Shown here: in pieces, positions 36,539 through 45,854 of the stretch
Layout of the letters: every line of letters begins with the position of its first letter
Position numbering within the stretch: the stretch's first letter is position 1
Assembly: GCF_017168195.1 (NCBI RefSeq)
Contig: NZ_JADNYL010000002.1
Location: 558,001 to 622,000, forward strand
Reading direction: 5' to 3'
DNA from: Thalassotalea sp. G2M2-11
GTDB taxonomy: Bacteria; Pseudomonadota; Gammaproteobacteria; Enterobacterales; Alteromonadaceae
DNA length: 64,000 bases
Notes under the pieces: generated by a model
Told to the model about the DNA's origin: nothing
Databases searched by the model: none
What the model saw: only the letters and a program-made list of their open reading frames with translations
Position numbers and translations under genes: made by a program

Positions 36539-37309
36539 TTAACTCGCGAAGGATGGATCTTGACGATAGACTCGCCTAAGCATGGCAGGCCATGATTTTT
36601 GTCCCCCTGTTAACCCAGTGTGCACTATATTCGCTTGCGCTTTAATTCCATCAACAATACCTTGCTCTATCATGATAGGCTTCATACCTGTTGCCATGAT
36701 CTGTAGCTGCACTTGACAAGCGCGGGTTAAATCGTACATATGCATATAAGCATCACCAATGGTTTTACCCAGCGTTAAGCCTCCATGGTTTCTCAGCAAC
36801 ATAAAATTTGCATTGCCTAAATCTTGCTGCAAACGCTTTTTCTCCTCAGCATTAACAGCCAAGCCTTCATAATCATGATAACTCATTGATGCCAGAGCAA
36901 ATGCAGAATATTGGCTCAATGGCAATAGCCCTTCTTCTAAGCTTGCAATGGCAATGGTTTCATTGGTATGTAAATGCAAAACACATTGATCTTCATGTCT
37001 TACCTCATGCACGGCACTGTGAATAGTAAAGCCAGCAGGGTTAATTTCAAATGGGCATGACTTGTCAATAATATTGCCATCAATATCAATTTTGACCAAG
37101 TTAGAAGCGGTGATCTCATCGAATGCCAAACCAAAAGCATTAATCAATAAATGTTCGGTATCAGGAATTCGCGCTGAAATATGGGTATAAATAAGATCAT
37201 CCCAGCCATGCATGGCTATTAACCGATAGCATGCAGCAAGATCAACCCTAGTTTGCCATTCTTGCGCTGACACTTTATTTTTTAAATCAAGTTGTGGAAT
37301 TTCAAACAT
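36539..37309 (-). CDS. Class II aldolase/adducin family protein
   Basis: Zinc-dependent aldolase-like protein of 256 residues. The metal-binding residues appear in VLHLHTNETIAIA (His-x-His) and in LLRNHGGLTLG (third His). YTHISARIPDTEHLLIN near residue 41 is typical. Members include fuculose-phosphate, rhamnulose-phosphate and 2-keto-3-deoxy-sugar-acid aldolases, but this adducin-like branch has few characterised enzymes and may have another activity. It is the first gene of a two-gene operon with the dehydratase. The expected role is cleavage of the keto-deoxy acid that the dehydratase produces (inference). Confidence 0.85.
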   Translation of the reverse strand: MFEIPQLDLKNKVSAQEWQTRVDLAACYRLIAMHGWDDLIYTHISARIPDTEHLLINAFGLAFDEITASNLVKIDIDGNIIDKSCPFEINPAGFTIHSAVHEVRHEDQCVLHLHTNETIAIASLEEGLLPLSQYSAFALASMSYHDYEGLAVNAEEKKRLQQDLGNANFMLLRNHGGLTLGKTIGDAYMHMYDLTRACQVQLQIMATGMKPIMIEQGIVDGIKAQANIVHTGLTGGQKSWPAMLRRVYRQDPSFAS

Positions 37310-37423
37310 AAGTTTTCCTTACTTAGCAAATTACGTTCATTCGCTAAGTTATAATCATTTTAGTTAAGCTCTGTCTTGAGATAAAGCAAGCATTCATCAC
37401 TTATCTCGCTATCTTAGAACGTT

Positions 37424-37600
37424 TTATTCAACTATCGCCTTTAATAACGCTATAATTATCAAAGCAAATACTAAAATTCTTACCCATTTACTGTATTTTG
37501 CCTGCTCGCCTGGCTCCATCGGTTTGCCGTATTTTTCACCAACAACCACCATCAACGCCACACAAGCAAACACAATCGCAAGTATAATTAAAAGTGTCAT
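37424..37600 (-). CDS. 58-residue membrane protein
   Basis: Short open frame on the minus strand, ATG at 37600 to TAA at 37424. The protein has two hydrophobic stretches, about residues 2-20 and 41-56, separated by a polar loop GEKYGKPMEPGEQAKYSKW. This two-helix hairpin design and the low codon noise suggest a real small inner-membrane protein. I do not recognise a named family. It lies upstream of and in line with the class II aldolase gene, 115 bp away, and divergent from the ThrE gene. Its function is unknown. Confidence 0.7.
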   Translation of the reverse strand: MTLLIILAIVFACVALMVVVGEKYGKPMEPGEQAKYSKWVRILVFALIIIALLKAIVE

Positions 37601-37704
37601 AACAACAGATCTTTATTTGATAAAAGTCAAATTTAACATAAAATATCAAATAGTTAAGGTGTTTATAAAAAATGCTTTATTTACAACCATAAAATGAGCC
37701 ACAA

Positions 37705-38934
37705 ATGACCGTTCAAGATGAATTTATTGAAAAGCGCCGCTTTATAATCCGCCTAGGTAAAGCATTACATAAATTTGGTACCCCATCTTACCGACTAGAA
37801 GCACACCTACAAACGGTTGCGACATTTCTTGGCTTACAAGCAAGTTTTATTGTCACACCAACATCTCTGACCTTTATTTTATCTGGTGACGATGAGCATC
37901 AAGAATATAATCACATGCTGAGAGTAACTCCTGGCGGATTGGATTTAGGCGCACTTGCCCGAACAGATGAACTCGTCGATGAATTGCAATCTGGCAGTCG
38001 TACCTTAAGTGAAGCGATTGAACGTTTAGAGGAAATTGGCAACAAACCTGAGCCTTATGGGCGCTTTTTAACGTTTCTGGCCTTTGGCGCCTCAAGTGGT
38101 GCCTTTGCCATGCTGATGCGCACCAGTTGGCATGACGTATTTTGGTCTGTTGTACTCGGGTCCATCGTGTGCTTATTTGTCTTTTGGTCAGAACGTTCAA
38201 AACGCGTCACTGAAATGCTTGAGCCGCTCTCAGCATTACTTTGTGCACTACTCGCATCAGCGATCACTCATGTTGATCCAAAAATTAATGCCCCACTCGT
38301 GATTTTATCTGCCATTATTGCTTTTATCCCAGGGCTCGCTCTCACAGTAGGATTATCCGAGCTTTCCGCCCGCAACTTAATCGCAGGTACCGCAAGGGTA
38401 ATGGATGCCCTAATGGTACTTTTCAAACTTTATTTCGGCGCAGTTTTGGGAGTCGCAATTGGCGATCAACTTTGGGGAATTGCTGATTATATCAGACCCG
38501 ATGCCATGCCTACATGGGCTGGGTGGGCGGCAGTCACAACACTATCAATTTCCTTGGTGATCCTATTTAAAGTCCGTAAGAAAGATGCGCCATGGGGCAT
38601 TCTTTCTGGCTATGTAGCCTTTGCAGCGAGTCTATGGGGCGCTTCCTATCTTGGAATTGCACTAGGTGCATTTGTTGGAGCCTTTGCATTAGGTATCTAT
38701 AGTAATATCTTCTCACGACTGATGAACCTCCCCTCTAGCATTGTAAAGTTACTCGGCCTAGTGGTATTAGTTCCCGGCAGTAAGGTCTACGTGGGCTTAA
38801 ATATTGCCATTTCAGGGCAAGACATAATCGGTAATAGTGCTGGCATCAATTCACAGACATTTCTTATTTTTATGTCATTGGTTGCTGGACTTATTTTTGC
38901 TAATGTAACTTTCCCATCAAGAAAAGCATTATAA
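37705..38934 (+). CDS. ThrE-type threonine/serine exporter
   Basis: Integral membrane protein of 409 residues of the ThrE family, which exports threonine and serine. The N-terminal cytoplasmic domain (about 1-115, with GKALHKFGTPSYRLEAHL) is followed by about ten membrane helices in two blocks, about 120-260 and 270-405. Both halves (DUF1212 and the DUF3815-like block) are fused in one chain, as in Corynebacterium ThrE. A TetR gene begins 13 bp after it and may control it. Transport substrate is inferred from the family. Confidence 0.88.
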   Translation: MTVQDEFIEKRRFIIRLGKALHKFGTPSYRLEAHLQTVATFLGLQASFIVTPTSLTFILSGDDEHQEYNHMLRVTPGGLDLGALARTDELVDELQSGSRTLSEAIERLEEIGNKPEPYGRFLTFLAFGASSGAFAMLMRTSWHDVFWSVVLGSIVCLFVFWSERSKRVTEMLEPLSALLCALLASAITHVDPKINAPLVILSAIIAFIPGLALTVGLSELSARNLIAGTARVMDALMVLFKLYFGAVLGVAIGDQLWGIADYIRPDAMPTWAGWAAVTTLSISLVILFKVRKKDAPWGILSGYVAFAASLWGASYLGIALGAFVGAFALGIYSNIFSRLMNLPSSIVKLLGLVVLVPGSKVYVGLNIAISGQDIIGNSAGINSQTFLIFMSLVAGLIFANVTFPSRKAL

Positions 38935-38947
38935 GCAGTAATGAAGA

Positions 38948-39565
38948 ATGAAAAGTAACCAGAAAGCAAAAAAAAGCTATCACCACGGTGATTTACATCA
39001 GTCTTTGCTAACAACAGCCACGAAAATGCTTAATGAGCAAGGCATTGACAGTTTATCTTTGCGCAAAATTGCTGAAAATGTCGGAGTTTCACGCACAGCG
39101 GCTTACCATCACTTTACTGATAAAAACGATTTATTATGCGCCATTGCTGCTCAAGGGTTTACCCAATGGCAACAACAAGCAGAAAAAGTGTTAAGTGATA
39201 AAACACTATCAAAAAGCGATCATTATCGTGCTTTTGTATACAATTACATCGATTTTGCCACTGCAAATGCGAATTTATATGACTTAATGTTTGGTCGTAC
39301 TATCTGGAAAGATCAAGGCAGTAATGAAACCTTACGCCAAGCCGCGTATCCTACTTTTGACTATCAGGTTAAAATTACCAAACACTGGCAAGATATAGGC
39401 TTATTTCCGCAAACAGAATCATCTTTACGATTGGCACAAGTCATTTGGGGTACCCTGCACGGCATTGCAAGACTCACCATAGATGGCATATATAAAGATA
39501 ACACCAGTATTGAAGAAATGTGTGAATGTGCAGTTAATTTATTTTTAGCCAATCAGCCACACTAA
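38948..39565 (+). CDS. TetR family transcriptional regulator
   Basis: Regulator of 205 residues. The N-terminal helix-turn-helix (about 10-58, LRKIAENVGVSRTAAYHHF) is typical of TetR proteins, and the C-terminal half (about 85-200) fits the WHG-type ligand-binding domain, with VIWGTLHGIARLTIDG. It follows the ThrE gene by 13 bp and is probably co-transcribed, so autoregulation and control of the exporter are plausible. The ligand is unknown. Confidence 0.9.
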   Translation: MKSNQKAKKSYHHGDLHQSLLTTATKMLNEQGIDSLSLRKIAENVGVSRTAAYHHFTDKNDLLCAIAAQGFTQWQQQAEKVLSDKTLSKSDHYRAFVYNYIDFATANANLYDLMFGRTIWKDQGSNETLRQAAYPTFDYQVKITKHWQDIGLFPQTESSLRLAQVIWGTLHGIARLTIDGIYKDNTSIEEMCECAVNLFLANQPH

Positions 39566-39652
39566 ACCTTATTTGTTATATAAAACAAATTATTTCATAA
39601 TCATATTATTCACTTAGAATAAGCTTCATAAGCCGCGAATATAGGAATATTG

Positions 39653-40255
39653 ATGAGCGTCACTGACAATCAAGAAAAGCTCAAACAATTTGATGAATTC
39701 TTTACCATTAAACATCAATTTAATATTAATGTTAAAGTGATTAATACAAGTGAGATAACTGATTATCAACACTTTTTAGCGGCTATCCCTGCCCCCTTTA
39801 AGCTAGTTAATGATATGACCTCAATTGATCAGGCAGCACTTAAACCGCTACAAGCAGTGAGTGGCGTTGCTGGGCAATTAGTGGATTATTTACATCATCA
39901 GGCGCAAAAAATCGATCTACTGTTAGGTTATATTTTAAGTCAGCAAGATGAACAAGCACTACGTTTTCAAGGGCAACAATTTGGAGGTGCGGGTATCATT
40001 TTCCATGCTGATTCCGCATTTAAATTAAATGATTTTGTTGAGTTAAAAGTCTTTTTACCCACAGAAAATGCCGCCATATATAGCTATGCTGAAATAATTG
40101 ACGTAGAAAAAATTCAAGAAAAATATCAACACAAATTACTGTTTCATTTTATCCGGGATGAAGATCGTGAACTTTTAGTACGCGCCAGCTTACATATACA
40201 ATCAAAACAATTACAACAATTAGCGAAAGAACGACAAGCCAAAGCGAGTAATTAA
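39653..40255 (+). CDS. PilZ-like domain protein
   Basis: Soluble protein of 200 residues. A C-terminal region (about 105-185) has the strand pattern of a PilZ cyclic-di-GMP-binding domain, around FQGQQFGGAGIIFHADSAF. The classic motif D/N-x-S-x-x-G is degenerate here (QFGGAG), so c-di-GMP binding is doubtful. The N-terminal half is helical and unassigned. I start at the ATG at 39653; the preceding TTG is also in frame. It is convergent with the chemoreceptor gene, sharing a hairpin between them. Confidence 0.6.
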   Translation: MSVTDNQEKLKQFDEFFTIKHQFNINVKVINTSEITDYQHFLAAIPAPFKLVNDMTSIDQAALKPLQAVSGVAGQLVDYLHHQAQKIDLLLGYILSQQDEQALRFQGQQFGGAGIIFHADSAFKLNDFVELKVFLPTENAAIYSYAEIIDVEKIQEKYQHKLLFHFIRDEDRELLVRASLHIQSKQLQQLAKERQAKASN

Positions 40256-40264
40256 TACGTTAAG

Positions 40265-40308
40265 GCTTTCAACCATAAGCTTAAGCGAACCAAGCTTATG
40301 GTTGAAGC
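40265..40308. terminator. Hairpin between convergent genes
   Basis: Perfect 15-bp inverted repeat (40268-40282 with 40292-40306) and a 9-base loop, placed between the stops of the PilZ-like gene and the chemoreceptor gene. It lacks a T run, so it may act as a transcript-end stabiliser rather than a classical terminator. Confidence 0.6.
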
Positions 40309-40330
40309 TATACAGGAGCTAATAAAGAGT

Positions 40331-41497
40331 TTAGACACAAATTCGGTTAAGTGTCATATCCACTTCTTCTGAGGTAGCTTTTTGCTGCTCTGCATGTTCA
40401 GCAACACGATTTAAGCCATGAGTAATTTCTTGGCTTAAGGCAACAACGGCACTCATATTATCATTGATAGATGCTGTCGACTGTTGCTGTTCTTGGGTAC
40501 CGCTCGCAATTTGTGACGTGAGTGTATTCACCTCGGTAAACACTTGGCCAATTTGTTCCAATGCTTCAACCACAGCTGCCGAATGTTCTAAACTGTCTTG
40601 CGTTAACGTTTGCCCTTTGGCAATGGCATTCACCGCATTGTTTGATTTTTGTTGCAGTCCTTCAACCATTGAATGGATTTCAACCGTTGACTCTTGTGTG
40701 CGATGGGCAAGCGCTCGCACTTCATCAGCAACAACGGCAAACCCTCGCCCTTGCTCACCAGCACGAGCGGCCTCAATCGCGGCATTTAACGCTAATAAGT
40801 TTGTTTGATCGGCAATGCCTCTGATCACATCTAAGACTGAACCAATACGAGCACTTTCTTCTTGTAATAGAGCTAAATCACTGGCCATTTCGGTCACCTC
40901 TTTGGCAAATTCTTCGACCGTATGCTGACTAGTATTAGAAGATGTTGTACCTTGTTGTAATAAAGACAACACCTGATTTGATGTTTCACTCACTTGCAAT
41001 GCACTATCAGACAAGGTTGAAGATGTTGATGCAACCATTTCGATTGATGATGCCATTTGCGCAATTTGTTCAGAAGATTGATCAACGGCAATCACTGAGT
41101 CACTGATTTGACTGGTAAGCGATCCGGTACCTTGTCGTAAGCTTTCAGATTCACTGCGGATCTCTTTCACTACATCAGATAAACTTGCAATAAATAGCCC
41201 TAGTTGATTAACAGCCTTCGAATAATCATCTTTAAAATTATCAACATAAGGTGTCTGTGGTGCTTGATCAACACTGACCACCAAATCTAAAAATTGCTGC
41301 AATGATTCAATACGCTTAGCTAACATTTTCTGAGAAAAAATAAAGCTCGCGCCAGTTTGTATCACCACAGTGGCAAAAAGTAATAAAATGATACCTGTTG
41401 TCGTCATTTCATCAACAAATATCGCCACACTAAGCATGACTAAAAGCCCTGAGAGCAGGCTTGGTATTAATAATTTTATGTGTAATTGATTGAACAT
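40331..41497 (-). CDS. Methyl-accepting chemotaxis protein
   Basis: Chemoreceptor of 388 residues. Two closely spaced membrane helices (about 7-27 and 33-54) leave almost no periplasmic loop, so it has no external sensor domain. The long cytoplasmic coiled coil carries the conserved signalling tip [20 protein letters not shown] with [15 protein letters not shown] (about 230-262). No clear HAMP domain is visible. It probably senses an intracellular or membrane-associated cue, or works with other receptors in the polar array. Confidence 0.9.
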   Translation of the reverse strand: MFNQLHIKLLIPSLLSGLLVMLSVAIFVDEMTTTGIILLLFATVVIQTGASFIFSQKMLAKRIESLQQFLDLVVSVDQAPQTPYVDNFKDDYSKAVNQLGLFIASLSDVVKEIRSESESLRQGTGSLTSQISDSVIAVDQSSEQIAQMASSIEMVASTSSTLSDSALQVSETSNQVLSLLQQGTTSSNTSQHTVEEFAKEVTEMASDLALLQEESARIGSVLDVIRGIADQTNLLALNAAIEAARAGEQGRGFAVVADEVRALAHRTQESTVEIHSMVEGLQQKSNNAVNAIAKGQTLTQDSLEHSAAVVEALEQIGQVFTEVNTLTSQIASGTQEQQQSTASINDNMSAVVALSQEITHGLNRVAEHAEQQKATSEEVDMTLNRICV

Positions 41498-42330
41498 AAG
41501 GCATCCAATATAAATTGATCTAATCTTTATCGTTATTTTTGTTAAATGTTGTATTCATGGCTCTGCATCAACAACTATTAAAACTTACAGGGAAATTAGG
41601 CAATTTGCGACTTTTTTTTACAGTAACTCACTAAAAGAAATAAATATTTATAAGCGTTATGAACTGATTTCTGAGATTATTTTTTACCAAGAGTCTTCGA
41701 TAGAAATGATATCAAAAGCGATCTCTGTTAAACAATTCACATAGGCAGATAAATAAGTTAACCGCTGACGCAAATAACATACTTTCTGTGAATATTTCAC
41801 AAACTAACAATATATTTACATTTCTTACATTTTAATTTCAATAATTTACTCACCACTTACTACTTGCTCTTATTAAACACCAACCATAAAAAACAAGCTG
41901 TTGTTTTAATTACATTTAATAACTTAACTCCAATATCATAACGACAAACAGTCACTGGTATTACGCTAAACTAGTTACAAATTGAAATAATATAATCAAC
42001 TGATTTTAAACAATTTTTTAAAACACCTCTTTTTCTGATGAAATAACCATGCCCAATCTCAACAACTCTGAAACAACTTATTGGATAGAGAATTAAAACC
42101 ACCATTAATAACAAATACTTAAGACAAAAAACAAACTATTTCAGTGTGTTACATTTTAGCTGATTTTCTCATTTCCCTATTTGAACGCCATTAGAACTTA
42201 CACGTAATATTCGTCCAACTGCGTATTAGGCAGTAAAAAATGAAAACTTCCAAAGTCGCTTACTAACAATAAATAGGCTTTAGAAGCAAAAAATAACACC
42301 AAGTCACTATGTGACATCAGGGAGATAAGA
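41498..42330. other. 833-bp AT-rich leader before the TonB receptor
   Basis: No open frame of useful length, RNA gene or repeat was recognised. The region separates divergent genes. Near the right end a small hairpin gtcac-tat-gtgac (42303-42315) sits 6 bp before the GGGAGA ribosome site of the receptor gene. The unusual length suggests a long untranslated leader or several regulatory sites, but no known operator is visible. Confidence 0.5.
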
Positions 42331-45300
42331 ATGAAAAATTCCAATACTGGTTATTTGAAAGTGTTTAGACGTTCATTAACCGCAGTTGCAATATCTGCTG
42401 TTATTGGCACATCGAGTTTAACCTATGCAAGTAATAATGATGGTTCATTAGTTGGTCAGGTACTAACAACAGCAAAATCACCGATTGCCAATGCAAATGT
42501 AACAATCAAAAATAAAGAAACAGGCTTTACTCGAACGGTAACGGCAGATAGTGATGGTAATTACCGTTTTGGTAAATTACCCGTTGGCTCATATTCAATC
42601 GTCGTATCAAAAGATGGCTATGAATCAAAATCATTAGACAAGTTTTCTGTTCGCATTGGTTCCAATTCAGCAAATATTCCACTCGTTGAATCAGGGATGG
42701 AAACTATTGAGGTACGTGGTAATGCCATTGCCACTATCGATGTAACATCTTCTGAGTCAGCATTAACTATCGGTGAACTTGAATTAGATCGTATCCCAGT
42801 TCCTCGTACTGTCACTTCTGTTGCCTTACTCGCGCCTGGTACCACTCTTGGTGATCAGCGTTTCGGTCCAGCAGGCAACCAAGGATTTGCCTCTTTTGGT
42901 GGTTCATCTGTCTCTGAAAATGCTATGTACATTAATGGATTGAACGTTACCAACTTCCGTAATGGTATGGGCTTTTCAAGTGTACCGTTTGAGTTTTATA
43001 AAGAATTCCAAGTAAAAACTGGCGGGTACTCAGCAGAATTTGGTCGTTCAACGGGTGGTGTTGTAAATGCTGTCACTAAGAGCGGTACTAATGAATTCAA
43101 ATTTGGTGGTAACCTGTATTATCGCCCTGATAGTTTACAAGATGATGCACCTAACTCATTTGAAGCTACAGGTGACGTGTTCCGATACAATAGTAAAGAC
43201 TCACGTGACAACATAGATGGTAATATTTATGCGTCAGGTCCAATCATTAAAGATACATTATTCTTCTACGCAATTTATAACCCTAAATCATATGAGCAGG
43301 AAGATGTTATTTCTCGTGGTTCAGTATTTAGAGATCGCTCACAAGATGATTCTTTCTGGGGCGCAAAAATTGACTGGAATATTACTGATGATCATAAATT
43401 AGAATACTTAGCATTCTCAGATGCAAATGATGTCATTGATAAAACTTACGGTTATGATTTTGCTGCTCGCAAAAAAGGTAATTTAATTTCAACAGCAACC
43501 ACAGAGTCTGGTGGCGATAACTGGTCACTAAAATATACGGGTTATTGGACAGAAGATTTGACCGTTTCCGCACTATATGGCGAGAATGAATACAGCATTA
43601 CATCATTAGCTGATAACCAAGGTGAATGTGAAATGATGTTAGATTACCGTGATGCTGGTCCAATCTTCGATGCTGGTTGTGCCACATTAGGAGGTGATTA
43701 CTTCGTTGAGTTAGGTGAAGATACGCGTGAAGCTTTACGTGTTGATATTGAATATTTCATCGGTGATCACACTATCCGTGCAGGTTTTGATAGCGAAACA
43801 AACACTTCATTCAGCCAACAAAGATATTCGGGTGAAGGGGATGGTCGTTACTGGCGTTTAAGAGATGCCGTAGCTGGTACTGAAGTTGTAGATGGCGTAT
43901 TTGTACCAGATGGAATTGAGTGGTATGCCCGTGACCGTACTCGTACTGTTGGTGGTGAATTTGAAACTGAAGCAACAGCTCTTTATATCGAGGATATCTG
44001 GACTGCGACTGATAACCTCACCTTAACGCTTGGTTTACGCCGTGAAACATTTGATAATAAAAACTCCAATGGTGAAACTTTCGTCAAAATCGACGATATG
44101 ATTGCCCCTCGTTTGGGTATCAGCTGGGATGTCAATGGTGATGGTGAATCAAAAATCTTTGCTAATGCTGGTCGTTACTTCTTACCGGTAGCAAATAATA
44201 CTAACGTTCGTTTATCTGGTAATGAATACGATGTTCAAGAGTATTATGTATTAAATGCTCCAATTTACGGTAACTATGGCGGTAGTGAATACATCGTCGA
44301 TTTGGATTTAGGTGAAAAATTCGGTACTCACGTTAATGCTGATGGCTCTGTTCCTGATACCACGATTATTGTTGACCAAGATTTAGATCCTATGTATCAA
44401 GATGAATTGATCATTGGTTATCAAGCAATGATTAATGAAGAGTGGTCTTGGGGCGCTCGCTTCATTCGACGTGAACTAAATGGTGCAATCGATGATATGC
44501 TAATCGATCACTACACTGAAGCACAATTTGGTTGTGGTCACTTAAACCACGCTTATGTATTGGGTAATCCAGGTGAAGATATGGATGTACAACTTGATAC
44601 AAACTGTGACGGTCAAGGTGACGGAATTTTCACAATCCCTGGTGAAGCGCTAGGTTATCCTAAGGCAGAGCGTAAATATAATTCAATGGTATTTGAATTA
44701 GACCGCGAATGGGATGACGTATGGAGCTTAAGTGCATCATATACTTGGTCACACTCTTACGGTAACTCAGAAGGTCTAGTTAAGTCTGATAACGCACAGG
44801 ACGATGCTGGTATCACAACCGACTTTGACTTTGTACAGTTAACTGATGGCGCCTACGGTAATTTAGCAAATGACAGACGTCACATGTTTAAGGTTTTCGG
44901 TGCTTATGCCGTTACTGAAAACTTGTCATTAAGTGCTAACTTATCTATTCAATCAGGTCGCCCACGCAATGCCTTTGGTGTAGGTCACCCGACTGCAGGT
45001 GCTGATGGTCAAGGTGGTCCTGTTGATTATGGTCAAACATACTATGTTTGTCATGCTAACTGTGCTACTGATCCTGAATTCACTTATATGCCACGTGGTA
45101 CCTATGGTACAACTGATTGGGTGAACAAATTAGACTTAGCAGCGCAATACAACATGGACATGGATGGCTATAACATGACCTTCCGCGTTGACATATTCAA
45201 CGTCTTAGAAGGTGATAGTGTAACTTACTATGAAGAGGACGCTGAAGAAGATCTAGGAGTAGCGGATGGTACTTTCGGTGTTGCTTCTACATGGCAAGCT

Positions 45301-45339
45301 CCACGTTATGTTCAGTTGAGTGCATCAATTGATTTCTAG
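42331..45339 (+). CDS. TonB-dependent receptor, Oar-like
   Basis: Outer-membrane TonB-dependent transporter of 1002 residues. It has a signal peptide (about 1-34), a carboxypeptidase-regulatory-like domain (about 38-118, GSLVGQVLTTAKSPIANANV), a plug domain (about 125-245, with MYINGLNVTNFRNG and GRSTGGVVNAVTKSGTNEF) and a C-terminal barrel ending in SASIDF, whose terminal Phe is typical for insertion by BAM. This Oar-type layout is common in Alteromonadales; many are linked to peptide or large-substrate uptake. No ExbBD or enzyme gene is beside it, so the substrate is unknown. It has a GGGAGA ribosome site. Confidence 0.93.
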   Translation: MKNSNTGYLKVFRRSLTAVAISAVIGTSSLTYASNNDGSLVGQVLTTAKSPIANANVTIKNKETGFTRTVTADSDGNYRFGKLPVGSYSIVVSKDGYESKSLDKFSVRIGSNSANIPLVESGMETIEVRGNAIATIDVTSSESALTIGELELDRIPVPRTVTSVALLAPGTTLGDQRFGPAGNQGFASFGGSSVSENAMYINGLNVTNFRNGMGFSSVPFEFYKEFQVKTGGYSAEFGRSTGGVVNAVTKSGTNEFKFGGNLYYRPDSLQDDAPNSFEATGDVFRYNSKDSRDNIDGNIYASGPIIKDTLFFYAIYNPKSYEQEDVISRGSVFRDRSQDDSFWGAKIDWNITDDHKLEYLAFSDANDVIDKTYGYDFAARKKGNLISTATTESGGDNWSLKYTGYWTEDLTVSALYGENEYSITSLADNQGECEMMLDYRDAGPIFDAGCATLGGDYFVELGEDTREALRVDIEYFIGDHTIRAGFDSETNTSFSQQRYSGEGDGRYWRLRDAVAGTEVVDGVFVPDGIEWYARDRTRTVGGEFETEATALYIEDIWTATDNLTLTLGLRRETFDNKNSNGETFVKIDDMIAPRLGISWDVNGDGESKIFANAGRYFLPVANNTNVRLSGNEYDVQEYYVLNAPIYGNYGGSEYIVDLDLGEKFGTHVNADGSVPDTTIIVDQDLDPMYQDELIIGYQAMINEEWSWGARFIRRELNGAIDDMLIDHYTEAQFGCGHLNHAYVLGNPGEDMDVQLDTNCDGQGDGIFTIPGEALGYPKAERKYNSMVFELDREWDDVWSLSASYTWSHSYGNSEGLVKSDNAQDDAGITTDFDFVQLTDGAYGNLANDRRHMFKVFGAYAVTENLSLSANLSIQSGRPRNAFGVGHPTAGADGQGGPVDYGQTYYVCHANCATDPEFTYMPRGTYGTTDWVNKLDLAAQYNMDMDGYNMTFRVDIFNVLEGDSVTYYEEDAEEDLGVADGTFGVASTWQAPRYVQLSASIDF

Positions 45340-45364
45340 TTAAATAGTCTGTTTTAAAGTAATT

Positions 45365-45395
45365 AAGCCGAGTAGTTGTTTACTCGGCTTTTCAT
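45365..45395 (+). terminator. Terminator after the TonB receptor
   Basis: Ten-bp stem aagccgagta / tactcggctt with a 6-base loop, followed by a short T-rich tail. It lies 25 bp past the receptor's stop codon. Confidence 0.85.
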
Positions 45396-45432
45396 TTATC
45401 TCTAAAATTATTTTAAATTAATGCTACATAAC

Positions 45433-45711
45433 TTATTGGCGATAAATGGTTTGGATCAAATGAAAACCAAATTTAGTTTTTACTGGGCCATGAATTGTTA
45501 ATAACGCTTTTTTAAATACCACATCATCAAACGCTTTGACCATTTGGCCTTTTTTAAATTCTCCCAAATCTCCCCCTTTCTTTTTAGAAGGACAAGTAGA
45601 AAACTTCTTCGCCATTTCACCAAAATCTGCACCTTTATCAATTTTATCTTTTATTTGTAGTGCTTGTTTTTCAGTTTTTACCAAGATGTGTCGTGCACAC
45701 GCCGTTGCCAT
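45433..45711 (-). CDS. ppiC: Parvulin-type peptidyl-prolyl isomerase PpiC
   Basis: Small cytosolic rotamase of 92 residues, a single parvulin domain. The motifs are ARHILVKTEKQA at the start, FGEMAKKFSTCPSKKKGGDLGEF in the middle and KTKFGFHLIQ at the end. Length and sequence match PpiC of E. coli. No signal peptide or extra domain is present. It is divergent from the carbonic anhydrase gene, with a long inverted repeat between them, and convergent with the TonB receptor. Confidence 0.93.
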   Translation of the reverse strand: MATACARHILVKTEKQALQIKDKIDKGADFGEMAKKFSTCPSKKKGGDLGEFKKGQMVKAFDDVVFKKALLTIHGPVKTKFGFHLIQTIYRQ

Positions 45712-45795
45712 TTTTACTTCTCACAAAATTTATTTGTGTACTATTGTAATAGAAATTAAAAAAAATTAACCAATAACATAGAGGTCGGATTTACT

Positions 45796-45836
45796 TTAAG
45801 TGTATTTATGACATAAAATGTCATAAATACACTTAA
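45796..45836. repeat. Perfect 19-bp inverted repeat before the carbonic anhydrase gene
   Basis: ttaagtgtatttatgacat (45796-45814) and its exact reverse complement (45818-45836) flank a 3-base loop. The right arm ends 18 bp before the carbonic anhydrase ATG. No T run follows in either direction, so it is not a classical terminator. It could form an RNA hairpin in the leader, or be an operator for a dimeric regulator. Confidence 0.9.
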
Positions 45837-45854
45837 CTTAACGAAGAATCAGCT

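Noticed and set aside
39569-39590. AT-only inverted repeat after the TetR gene as a terminator
   Set aside because: The seven-bp stem is AT-only and lacks a following T run, so it would be too unstable.
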